Origin: Bacteroidetes bacterium OLB10
GTDB lineage: Bacteria; Bacteroidota; Bacteroidia; AKYH767-A; OLB10
Direction of reading: 5' to 3'
Length of the DNA: 64,000 bases
NCBI GenBank assembly: GCA_001567275.1
Contig: LNBX01000024.1
Span: 148,763-212,762, forward strand
The translations under genes were made by a program, and so were the position numbers. Below, piece by piece: positions 1-9,487 of the stretch; position 1 is the first letter of the stretch; every line of letters begins with the position of its first letter. The notes below the pieces were generated by a model, which was not told the origin of the DNA, searched no databases, and saw nothing but the letters and a program-made list of their open reading frames with translations.

Positions 1-141
1 TTCGTATATACTAGACTTTCCGCTTCCGTTTTCTCCATAGAAAAGAACGCTTTTACCTTGCGGGATAATGATTTTGTTCTCATTTCCACTTCTGTAAAAT
101 GCCTTATAGTTCACAAACTCTATTGAAGTAATACGTCTCAT
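1..141 (-). CDS. AAA/RecF-SMC-like ATPase, N-terminal fragment (cut by window edge)
   Basis: Only the first 47 codons are in the window. They read MRRITSIEFVNYKAF, then a Walker A motif GENGSGKSS at about residues 36-44. That arrangement (an opening beta strand with F-x-N-Y-K-A-F, then the P-loop) is typical of RecF/SMC/OLD-like ABC ATPases. The ATG overlaps the stop of the upstream methyltransferase gene by 4 nt (ATGA), which suggests translational coupling and places it last or near last in the defence operon. Such ATPases often act as DNA-end or foreign-DNA sensors in defence modules; that role is inferred from the family and context. The catalytic Walker B and any effector domain lie outside the window. 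Confidence 0.85.
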   Translation of the reverse strand, partial: MRRITSIEFVNYKAFYRSGNENKIIIPQGKSVLFYGENGSGKSSIYE

Positions 142-3100
142 ATTTCTACACTATTCATTATTAATTCTATTTGAGGAATAGAAAGCATACTAAACAGCGA
201 TTGCTTTACCGCATGATTATCTTGATTGATTGAAACATATGTTTTACGCAATTGGTGTAAGGCTTTTTCTTTTTCATTCAAATCGGGCAGTTCACGAATG
301 TATTTTGCAATTTCAAGATTCATGTATTTAAACTCTTCTTTGAAATACAACTCAAACACCAAAGCATTAGCAATTTGCTCAAAGTAGATAAACATAAACT
401 GGTCTGTTGGTTCTTGACTATTTTCCTTTTTCAACGCTACCAAGTAGTCAACCATTTTGGCAAATGGAATTTCTTGTTCATCTGTTATCTGTTTGACAGG
501 TATTTTGTCAAAGAATACCTTTCTTAGTTCTCTTGTTCCTCCTTGTAATTCAGGGAAATTATCAGAGAAACAATACTTGAATAGCTTAGAGTTGAAAAAA
601 CAAGTTAGGTATTTTAAGTGCTTCCCAAGTAGAAAAAAAACTTTTGTCATTAGAATAGAAATTGTCTTTTTCATCATATACAAAAGGTAAATACTTGGTC
701 ATATTTGGATATATGATTTTAGGTTTCTCAAAGTCTTTCCAATAATTTGAGCCGAATCGCTGTAGTGCGAACCATTCGTATCTTATGCCTATTTCAGCTT
801 GGTTTCTTGCGGATAGTTCTTTTTTAAATTTTAAAAGGTGATTGTAGATTGCGGGATATTGCTTTCTAAATTCTGGTTCTGCTTTAGGAGTAGCTCCTAC
901 TATTGAAGGATCTTCATGTAATGGGAAATGCCAAGGAATATAAACAAGCCACAAATTCGCAAATTCAGGATACCAAGAGGAGATATCTTTACCCCTAAGA
1001 ATTGGCTTTAATACTTGCTCGCTACTTTCATGTTCTTGTATTAGCTTGTCCTTTTCAGCGCCTGATATTATAAAGGCATCATTCAGGCCTGTTTTGAGTC
1101 CATAGTTTATAACAATGTCCCATTTAGTCAACGGAGTGCCTTGTTGTTCTACATAATCTTTTATGTCATAGATATCTTTTTCACCTACTACCCATGCGTT
1201 GTGATTTAATGATGAAAGTTTATAACCGTTACTTAATACAAACTCTTGTAAACTTTGGTCTTCAATATTGAAGTCATTGTTTATGCGGACTGCAAGTGCT
1301 TCTTTACTTTCGTGCTTGTTAGCTTTCGGTTTGTTTTGAAGGATAAAAATATTTGTGTCAACGGTAGCTGTATCAAATACCTGAACATTACCAAAATCAA
1401 TGAGCAAAAGTGGATAGGTTTTTTCAGCAAAGAATTTTCGTGTGCTAGCTCCATAATTTGCCCTCATCCATTTATTGGAAGTTATGTAACAAAGTATGCC
1501 TTTGTCATTCAATAGCTGAACACCTCGTTCATAGAATAATGAGTAAATATCGCCTGTTCTTTCAAAAGTGTCATACTGGTATGGCTGATACAGTTTTGCT
1601 AATTTCCCACTATCTTTTTGAAGCTGCACATAAGGTGGATTGCCAATAACAATATCAAATCCATCTTTTACGCCAAACATCCACCAAGGATCAAACCAAG
1701 AACAGCTTTTATCTTCAAAAGGATTAAACTCTAACAATCTTTGATAAATCTCAGCGTCTTTGCTTACAACCCAGTCTTTGGCAGTATTCCACAGTTTGTT
1801 TTGTAGATTTTTAAACTGGCGCTCTAATTCCTTCTTTTCCTCTTTACTACTATCAAAATAACTATGTCGTACCTTTTCTATTTCTTTAATAATATCCGTA
1901 GCTCCTGCAATCTGATACTGCATGCTTTTATCTGTACTTAGCGGAATCAATGTATTTGCACAAACAATTTTAAATGCCAAATTTGGTAGAGGTTGAGGCA
2001 CCTCTTCATCTACAACCAGGCTTAACCAAAAGCGTAATCGTGCAATATCAACGGCACCTGCATCAATATCTACACCGTAAATGCTTTCTTCAATGATGTG
2101 CTTTTTAATCTCTGCATCGGTAATTCCTTTTTTAAATCCCTTAAGTTCCTGTAAATAGATTTGCGCATTAAATATTTCCTGTAATAATCCCATCGGAAAT
2201 GCTCCCGAACCAATGGCTGGATCGCATATCTTTACATTATCTAATGCGCCAATAATTGCGTAAGCATTTTTTTCAGCAAATTCTCTCTCATCTTCACTTA
2301 ATTCTTGTTGCTGAATAATTTTTTCAATTGCTACAACTGCAATTTCGTTATCAGTAAATAGTTTTTCATCGTGAGCAAGTAAATACTCCTTCAAACTCTC
2401 CTTGCACATATAATGTACAATTTCTTTTGGCGTATAAAAAGCACCTTTGTCTTTATTATCTTCCAATAGGTTTTCAAAAATATGCCCCAACATCTCCGGG
2501 TCAACAGCTACTGTGTGTTCATCGGGTGCATCTTCATGTATTGTAAAGTTGTAGTTGTTGAAAGTTGTAAATAGCTTTTCAAATATTTCAGATGGTAGTG
2601 CTATTTTATCGTACCGGTAATCTTGAGATTTATCAAATAAACCACCATTTAAATATGGAAAGCGTAATTCGTTACTGTCTTTTTGAACTCCCGGATTATT
2701 TAAAGTATCGAAAAATAAAGGCACCAAATAGTCACTATAAAAACTCTCCTTGTATTTTGCTTTATCAAACAATTCAAATAAGTAATCTGGATTTCCTTCA
2801 CCCCATTTTTTACCCTTTGGAACAGCTAACCAACCTTTCTTTTGGATGAAATATAAAAACACAATCCTACCCAACATTCTTTTCACAAAATCTCGGGCAT
2901 GTTTATTTTCGCCACCAAAGTAATTGCGGAGTTGAAAATGTGCTTCATGGGTAGTAATTTCTGTCCATTTACTACCTCTTTTCACGTAACGCTTTCCGGT
3001 AATAAACTCGACAAAATCCTCATACACCTCTTTATACTTATCAAAAAATTCTTTGCTTAATTTTTCTACCGAAAAAGCATCTTCGAAATCGTCTAAAGAA

Positions 3101-3603
3101 AGTAAATCGAAAAAATTGCCTTTTTGTTTTTGAATAAGTTTGTCAAAACGTTGAGCTGCAGTTAATGCTTTTTCACCTTTACCAAATAAGTATGTGTAGC
3201 GTTTTGGTGCTGTTTCTTTTTCCTGAATTTCGTTGGTTTCTTTGTTCTTTACTTTTCGTTTGCTGATATAACTGAAACGCCATTTATCTCCCTGTACAAA
3301 TACAACCATTGCACCTGCAACCTGTTTAGTCAAATCTTTAATTAAATTTCTTAAAGCAACACGGTTTCGGGTAATGTTTACTTTTTCATTTAGTTCAACT
3401 TCAAAGATTCCGATTTTGGTGTATTCGTTTAGTTCGTAGTTACCCAAACTCAAACATTGCTTACTCAATGTTTTGTCAGATAACGAAATGACACGGTCTT
3501 CTGCATTCAGTTTATTGTTGGTAAACTGTGTTTGCAGGAAGTTTTTCCAAACTTTTCTGTCGTATGGGCTTTCAAGGATATGTCTTATTTCTGTGATGGT
3601 CAT
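138..3603 (-). CDS. Eco57I-class adenine-specific DNA methyltransferase / type IIG-like protein (one frameshift)
   Basis: Composite length is about 1150 aa. Visible motifs are GAFYTPKEIVHYM near residue 390, the SAM-binding motif I DPAIGSGAFPMG near residue 463, and catalytic NPPY near residue 656. Together these mark an N6-adenine methyltransferase of the Eco57I/PglX type. The last part carries target-recognition-like sequence. The frame breaks at a TTTT run (612-615). Reading on in the other frame to 138 restores a family-like C-terminus, so the protein is probably whole in the cell or broken by one base. I see no clear PD-(D/E)XK motif in the N-terminus, so cutting may rest with the neighbouring nucleases. 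The start overlaps the DUF1016 stop by 4 nt. It presumably marks self DNA and may also take part in restriction. Confidence 0.88.
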
Positions 3604-4612
3604 TGTTCGTCATTTTTGTTGTCCAGTTTTTCTATTTCCTTCTTTACTTCGGCTATCAATTGTTGTTCAGAAGGTAAATAGAGTTGATATTTACTGGCGA
3701 TGATGGTTTTGTTATTTTCGGGCAAGGTAATTTTTACGACCGCATCGTTTTTATCGGCACAGAGCAAAATACCGATAGTTGGGTTTTCAAAATCCTGCTT
3801 TTCATAACGGTCGTAGTAGTTTACATACATTTGTAACTGGCCAATATCTTCGTGTTTGAGTTTGGTTGTTTTGATTTCAATGATTACAAAGCATTGTAAA
3901 AGGCGGTTGTAAAAAACAAGGTCGATAAAAAACTCATCCCCCTCTAAATGAATACGTTTTTGTCTTGCTACGAAAGAAAATCCATTGCCTATCTCCAATA
4001 AAAAATCGTGTAAGTGTGTGATAATGGCAGACTCTAAATCCTTTTCGTAATAAGCCGCTTCTCTTTTAAGCCCTAAAAATTCAATACCATTGGATCTTTA
4101 ATAATTTCTTTGGCATCGGTTGGCATTTTTTCTTCTCTGGCAACAGCTAATACATCCTTTACATCATTACTCAGTAATAAACGTTCAAAAAGTTGGCTGC
4201 TCACTTGTCGTTCCAATTGTCTGGCAGTCCAATTGTTTTTTTCAGTTTCTGCAATATAGAATTCCCTTTTATCTTGATTGTCAATACGTATGAGTGTTCG
4301 GAAATGTGTCCAACTCAATTGCGAACGCAGTGCGTTCGTATTTGGGAATATTCGGTAAAACTGTCTGTTCATTTCTAATTGACGGACTGAAAAACCACTT
4401 CCAAATTGTGGTTGAAAAGTTTCGGAAATGGTTTTGATTAGATATTTACCATAATCAGCACGATCTTTTCCCTGTTGTTCCTCTTCAAAAATTATTTTTC
4501 CGATTTGCCAATACATCAATACCCGTTCATTATCAACTGCCCGAATGGCTTTTGTTTGAGCATTGGAAATAATGTTTTGAATTTGAACGAATATGTCTTT
4601 TTTAATCTCCAT
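3600..4612 (-). CDS. DUF1016 / YhcG-type PDDEXK nuclease (one frameshift)
   Basis: The N-terminal half (4073-4612) is a DUF1016_N domain with the typical ALMYWQIGK-like and YGKYLIKTISETF-like stretches and the SWTHFRTLIRI segment. The C-terminal half (to 3600) has the nuclease core, FFIDLVFYNRLL followed by EIKTTK, which gives D...E-x-K. The halves are in different frames. Adding one T to the T5 run (plus-strand A5 at 4075-4079) joins them as a family-like LEFLGL-type linker, giving about 337 aa, normal for YhcG proteins. The start overlaps the helicase stop (TAATG) and the end overlaps the methyltransferase start (ATGA). DUF1016 proteins often accompany restriction systems. Here the tight overlap argues that it is a working part of this operon, likely its DNA-cleaving subunit (inference). 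Confidence 0.88.
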
Positions 4613-7600
4613 TATACAAAAGTTTCGGATATGATAATTTTTGGTTGCAAGGGTTCTAAGTCCTTTTTTGATTCCCGCTTTATTTTGGAAGTGTATTTTC
4701 TGGAAAGCTTTATCAATTCCATTTCCAGTTTCATTGGATTTGTTTCGTTTCTTAATTTGTAAACTTCATTGGTCAGGTTGGTGTAAGTTCCATTCTTTAG
4801 CAAAGGCAATAAATTTGTTCCTGCTTCAATGGCTTCAGGCGCTGACAGAATTTGGTTTGCTAACCAATTATTCAAATCATTCAAAGCCTTGTTTGACCTT
4901 ACGTCTAATTTGTCATCAGTGCCACCAATCATTTCAGGAGTAGTGATGTCTCTTTCAAACTGTTCTAAAATGTTGTTGATGTGTTTGTAATGCAAATCAG
5001 GGACAGGTAAAATGCCATCTTCTGATTTTGGAGCTTCAAAAATCTTAACTGCTTTTTCAAAAGGAATTGAAAACGACTTTCCTTCCGAATGCAAATAGAT
5101 ATTCTTGTGGTCGCCATTTTTCACAAAAGCAACACTGATTTCCTTTTCTGCTGCTTTGCGAATGCAGCGGACTTTTAAAGGTATTTTTCTGATTGTGTTA
5201 AAATGCTCTTCATTCTGTTCACGATATTTACGCAACCATTCCAAATATTCTGTTCTTAGATCTTTATCTTCTTCCTTTTCCTCAAACATTCTGAACTGGT
5301 CTATAATCTCTTCCAGCGTGTAAATTTTGTTGTCCTCTCCAAAAGTGCTGTGGCTACTTTGCAGTTTTACCAAAGATTTTTGACGAAGATTGATGCGATT
5401 GTCTCCGTGTTCGGAAGGGTAGAAGTTGTAATTGTAAATGTATTGGGCTTTTGTTCCAATTCGGTTGATGCGTCCAAGACGTTGAATAAGTCTTGTTGGA
5501 TTCCAAGGTGTATCATAGTTTACAATTACGTTGGCTCGGTGTAAGTTAATACCCTCTGCTAATACATCAGTTGTGAGAATGATGTCGTAATCGTTTCTAA
5601 AAGTTCCTTCGTAGTTGGCATCAAAATTTTCACGTATGGTTTCAAACTCCTTATTCCTATTGTCGGAAGTGATGCTAAGAACTTTGTAAAGCGTTTCTTT
5701 TTTCAGTCTTGAAGTCAGGTAATTTAAAGTATCTGCCGATTCTGTGAAGATTACCAGTTTGCCTAACTCGTTTTTGTCCTTGTTGAAATATTCGTTTTCA
5801 AGCAATTGAATAAACACATTCCATTTCGGGTCGTTATGTTCTTCTATGGCTTGCCATCTCTCGTTTAAAGCGTTTAAGTTTTCATAATCTCTACGCAAGC
5901 CTTCAATAAATCCTGCTTTGAAATCTTCTTTTTTGAACTTTTTGTTCTTTGGCTTTTCATCGTCTATTTTCAGAATCTCAATTTCAATTTCTTCATCGGT
6001 GTAGCCTTTGTTCAGCAAGTCCGAAATATCTAAATCAGGGGCAATGAAAACACTGTCTCTTTCATACATTCCAATCATTTGCTTTGTAGAAGCAGTGATT
6101 TTATTCAACGAATTTTTGAAAGCATAAAAACTACTTTCCAAACGCTTGATTAACTGCGTTTGCATAATGAAAGCCAATGAACGGGAAATTGTCTGAGCAC
6201 TTTGATAAAGACCGTTATTTGCTTCGTCTGTCAAATAGGCAATTGCCTGATAGCGGAAAAAGTCAATTTTATTTTTATCAATGATGCTGTTTGCCGTGTC
6301 AAGAAAAAGCGTTGCTAAGTTGTGGGGTAATTCATATTCATTGGCAAATGGGTCAGCCACTTTCGGGAAAATGATACCTTGCTCTTGCAAGTCCTTTGCA
6401 TAACGTTCATTTTTCTTTAAATCCGTTCGGGTTCTGCGTATGGTAATGTCCTTGACAACTTTATCTCTGATGTCGTTGAAAATGTCTTGTATAGCTTGTA
6501 AATCAAGCGGTGTTTGTTGTATAAGCGTCTTGTATCGGATAATGTGCGGATAGAAATACTTTTGCAGATTAGGTTCTCCCAAGTTGCTGTTTCTTATATC
6601 TTGAAACAGAGAAATGAGATAATAAATATCTTCGGGTTTGTTGTTCAATGGGGTTGCAGAAATCAGCACAACCTTTTTTTCAAAACCTTCAATTCCACCA
6701 ATGTTCTCACGTCCTGATTTGCAGATTACTTGTAAGTTTTCAAACTGCTGGCTTCTGTGGTTTCTGAATTTGTGTGCTTCGTCAACTAAAATTAAATCAT
6801 AGCGTTCTTTGTCGGCATAGTTGTGGTCGCCTTCTACAATTTTGCTCAAACTACCATTAGCAATAAAATGGCACTTTTCATCAATCCTAAATTCCTTGAA
6901 AGTGCTTTTCCAGTTTTTTTCAAGTGTTGGCGGATAAACAATTAGAATTTTGGTTTTCGGTCCATTGTTGATGATAAATTTCTTAGCCAACAATGCAGCC
7001 ATTACCGTTTTTCCTGTTCCAACTACGTCTGCTAAAAAGAAGCCATTATGTTTTAACAGTAACTCATAACCCTGATTTACTGCATCAATTTGATAGCTTA
7101 GTTTTTTGAATTTCTTCAATGGAATATCGCTGATGCTGTCCGGGTCGTATTCAATATTTTTACCGAAAAATTCAATTAGGAATTTTACATACAGTTCAAA
7201 AGGAGTAGGAGCAGCATCTAAATAAGTTTTCTTAATCAATGCCGGTGCATCAACTGGAAGTATTGGCGTGCTTTGTTCCCAAAGCTTTTCAAATTCGGTG
7301 TTGGCAAATTTTACGTTTTCATAATCTCTTAGCTCAACATTCATTTCGTAATTGTACTCAACATCTTCCAATCCTAAACCTTGTGCAGAAAGATTCGATG
7401 AACCCATAATCACCATCCCGTTGGGATTGTGCTCATTGAAATTCGGAGAAAGAAAAATGTAAAATTTTGAATGAAGTTTTTTTGAATTGTGTGCTCTTAT
7501 TTCAATTCGTCCGTCTGCAATGTCACCAATCAATTGTAAGATTCCCGCCTCAATGTCTTTGCCATACTTCGCATTGATGATGTCTTGCTGAATCGATTCA

Positions 7601-7870
7601 ATGAATGATTCTTTGGTATCTTTTGCGTTTAGATTAAATAAAAGTCCTTGTTTTTGAGCTAATGCAATGAAAGGGTCAACATTGATACCTGCAATAATTT
7701 TTACTTTTAAATTCTCAGGGAAGTGTTTGCGAATTGCGAAATAACCTGATGCACGGAAATAGCCAATAACGGATTTGAAGAATTCTATATTTTGCATATG
7801 CTCAAACACACCTACAAATTTTTTTGTAGAGCGTATTCTCGCCTTGGTTTGTAAAAAAGTTCGATGCCAT
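4612..7870 (-). CDS. PLD-like nuclease fused to SNF2-type helicase (N-terminal frameshift)
   Basis: About 1085 aa from the proposed ATG at 7870. An N-terminal phospholipase-D-like domain has an HSK motif near residue 131 and GSSN about 25 residues later. The SNF2/DEAH-type motor follows: Walker A DVVGTGKT near 285, DEAH near 363, TTDVLAEGINLHR and LIQRLGRINRIG near 770-810. The longest open frame starts at 7809, but upstream sequence encodes MASNFFTNQGENTLYKK in another frame, the usual opening of this family. Removing one base from the A7 run (7819-7825 on the plus strand) joins the two. The restored ATG directly follows the regulator's stop codon (TAGATG). It probably translocates on DNA and may cut or unwind it during defence. 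Family members sit in DISARM-like and helicase-methylase-ATPase islands. Confidence 0.88.
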
Positions 7871-8164
7871 CTATTTCCTTTTTTTGATTTTCTTAGAAAC
7901 TGATTTGAGTGCTTCGTCAGCCAATGGTTCGTCTTTTATCACGTCCATAACTTGGTCAGCCAGCCAAAGTGTATAAAGCACTTCTTTGTCTGCTTTAAGT
8001 ATGTCAGCCAAGATTGCAATTTGCTCTTTCTTGATTGGTCTTTCACCTCTCTCCATTTTGCTGATGATAGAAGTGTCAACGTCAAGTTTAGAGGCAACTT
8101 GTCTTAAAAGCAGGTTTTGCTTTGTTCTAAGCTCTCTGATTTTGTCTCCGAGTTGTGTCGCCAT
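7871..8164 (-). CDS. XRE-family HTH transcriptional regulator of the defence operon
   Basis: A 97-aa protein from the ATG at 8164. A longer open frame begins at 8227, but the -7 box at 8194-8201 and the palindrome at 8175-8186 put the transcription start downstream of it. The HTH_3 domain spans roughly residues 4-62 (LGDKIRELRTKQNLLLRQVASKL, then SIISKMERGERPIKK). A lysine-rich tail follows. It resembles controller proteins of restriction-modification systems and other small XRE regulators. It is the first gene of the operon and its stop abuts the helicase start. It likely represses or times its own operon through the palindrome over the start site (inference). Confidence 0.9.
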   Translation of the reverse strand: MATQLGDKIRELRTKQNLLLRQVASKLDVDTSIISKMERGERPIKKEQIAILADILKADKEVLYTLWLADQVMDVIKDEPLADEALKSVSKKIKKRK

Positions 8165-8174
8165 TATAAAATTA

Positions 8175-8186
8175 TTGTCTTGACAA
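8175..8186. promoter_or_regulatory. Candidate operator palindrome for the XRE regulator
   Basis: Perfect inverted repeat TTGTC-TT-GACAA, 11 bp upstream of the XRE start codon and just downstream of the -7 box, so it covers the expected transcription start. This is the usual place for an autoregulatory site of a small HTH regulator. Confidence 0.55.
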
Positions 8187-8193
8187 ATATTGG

Positions 8194-8201
8194 CAAATAT
8201 A
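8194..8201 (-). promoter_or_regulatory. -7 promoter box of the defence operon
   Basis: On the minus strand this reads TATATTTG, an exact match to the Bacteroidota -7 consensus TAnnTTTG. Predicted start of transcription is near 8187, giving a short leader to the ATG at 8164. A -33 TTG lies somewhat farther away than usual (near 8225), so the match is partial. Confidence 0.55.
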
Positions 8202-8301
8202 ACAGAATTAATGATTCCGTTTTCCAAGCGATGGCTAAAATTTGGCTCTTTTGGGTTTACTTTTTTGACTCATTTTGTGCGAAATTAAGCTAACATTTCT
8301 G

Positions 8302-8511
8302 TCAACTTATTTCAGGGCAAGTCATGGCGCCAAAACGCTGTAATTTACTTTCGATCCCAAGTATCGGGTATCTTTGATTAAATTCTTTCAATTCTTCAAA
8401 CTTAGAAGTGTAGGTATTCCGGGCAGGCGCACAAACAACTGTCCATTGTTTAAACTCAGATAGGAGGGATTTTCGAAGTAAATAGTGTGTTTTATCATTA
8501 GCAGGAATTAG
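8302..8511 (-). pseudogene. Unidentified open frame overlapping the cas1 fragment
   Basis: A frame without ATG runs about 69 codons from just after the nucleotidyltransferase stop to TGA at 8302. Its C-terminal part reads FEELKEFNQRYPILGIESK, which looks like real protein. I do not recognise the family. It shares DNA with the cas1-like frame at 8388-8498, so at most one of the two frames is coding in the overlap. The likely picture is a junction of two gene remnants near 8400-8420. No promoter or RBS is visible. Confidence 0.3.
8388..8498 (-). pseudogene. cas1: cas1 N-terminal remnant
   Basis: A 36-codon frame begins with ATG at 8498 and reads MIKHTIYFENPSYLSLNNGQ, then LFVRLPG. This matches the conserved opening of type II Cas1 integrases (MIK-x-T-hydrophobic-Y/F-F-x-NP-x-YL-S, then a QL strand). 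Similarity fades after LPG and a stop follows at 8388. No further Cas1 core (the catalytic E, H and D lie far downstream in the normal protein of about 300 aa), no cas2, no cas9 and no repeat array are seen. It is therefore a fragment left by deletion of a CRISPR-Cas locus. The family call rests on my recognition of the N-terminal pattern. Confidence 0.55.
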
Positions 8512-8984
8512 TTATTTTCTATCAGGATTGTGAATTTGCTGTAATTGCTCTATGTCATTTTTGTCCTTAGGTCTGTTAGTGTTTATTTTTGTGAGAATGA
8601 GATGATCATAACCAATGACTGCAACAGAGAAGTCTTCTATTGTAAAAAACTTCTGATGAGATAAAGCTTCTTCAAAACTTACCAGATTAACCTTAGTAAG
8701 AAAATCAATTCGTAATGGAGGCTCACCTATAGAAAACACCTGAGCTTCTCTGAAATCACATTTCCTTATACGGTCAATATCTTCAGGATGCATATTTAGT
8801 AAACGGAGTGCTTCAAGAAAATGTTTTTTATTTCCTTCATCAGGATTTAGCCAAATATCCAAATCGCCTGTATATCTGCCATAACCATAATAATTTACTG
8901 CATAGCCTCCTATGAGCATGAAAGAAGTTTTTGTTTCATTCAATTTTTTAGCACATCAACAAATAAAGGCTCAAGAATTTTCAT
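8512..8984 (-). CDS. Nucleotidyltransferase (MNT/DUF6036-like), one frameshift
   Basis: The fold is marked by FMLIGGYAVNYYGYGRYTGD, then LDIWL: a GG-x(n)-D-x-D nucleotidyltransferase active site, here TGDLDIW. A later acidic residue is in LRIDFLT. The longest frame starts at 8943, but the ATG at 8984 opens MKILEPLFVDVLK, a usual N-terminus. It rejoins the main frame if one A is added to the minus-strand A6 run (plus-strand T6 at 8944-8949). Full length is about 157 aa. The gene starts inside the 3' end of the 74-aa gene upstream (14-nt overlap). Proteins of this type are common as orphan enzymes and as partners in toxin-antitoxin-like pairs; the substrate is unknown. Confidence 0.75.
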
Positions 8985-9195
8985 CTAATCGGTGTATCTT
9001 AACTCTGCTTTTGTAAAATAATTCTTCTGTTTTACTTAAATCATTTCCATGGATGACTGAACGAAGTTTAAGAAGATATTCCATTCGTTGTTCCGGTGTC
9101 ATATTTAGTGTATGCAACAGACTTTGCATCTCTAACTGCTCAAGAGTTGTTATTCTTATGCGATTGTGTTTAGTGTTATTTGTCATTTTATCCAA
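8971..9195 (-). CDS. Small helical protein paired with the nucleotidyltransferase
   Basis: A 74-aa protein, MDKMTNNTKHNRIRITTLEQ at the start, then a segment around MTPEQRMEYLLKLRSVIHG. It is charged and predicted mostly helical, with no signal peptide. A second possible start is MTNNTK three codons in. It overlaps the nucleotidyltransferase start by 14 nt, so the pair is probably co-translated. Small upstream partners like this are frequent with such nucleotidyltransferases. An antitoxin-like or accessory role is only a guess. Confidence 0.65.
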   Translation of the reverse strand: MDKMTNNTKHNRIRITTLEQLEMQSLLHTLNMTPEQRMEYLLKLRSVIHGNDLSKTEELFYKSRVKIHRLDENS

Positions 9196-9249
9196 AACTA
9201 TGTTTTTGGAATCCTATTAAATTATTTCCTTCTTAGAAAAAAGCAACAA

Positions 9250-9311
9250 GGCTATAAGCCGTAGAGTATTTGTACTCTTAGCTCCGCAAACCTTTGTGGA
9301 GCTTCTTTTTT
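9250..9311 (+). ncRNA. Three-hairpin element ending in an intrinsic terminator
   Basis: On the plus strand there are three stems in a row: GGCT-ATA-AGCC (9250-9260), AGAGTA-TTTG-TACTCT (9263-9278) and AGCTCCGCA-AACCTT-TGTGGAGCT (9280-9303), followed by TCTTTTTT. The last is a good Rho-independent terminator. It lies between divergent genes, so no plus-strand gene upstream needs it. It may end a small RNA or a transcribed leader of the gene at 9488. The rest of the 9196-9487 gap shows no credible gene. Confidence 0.45.
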
Positions 9312-9487
9312 GTTGATTCATTTCACCCCCTAAAGAAAAGAAATTTACTTCAAAAAGAAAAGTATCAGCAAAGGAACTTCTTAAAAAAGTCATCATATTC
9401 AAAATAATTCATTCTTGGCTGTTCTGATATTCGCATTTCATCCTGCAAATCTTTTCTTTGCATTTTTGTAACAGCTTGTTGTGTATG

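Noticed and set aside
9217..9402. 61-aa open frame on the minus strand
   Set aside because: It crosses the three-hairpin element, has a composition unlike protein and has no RBS.
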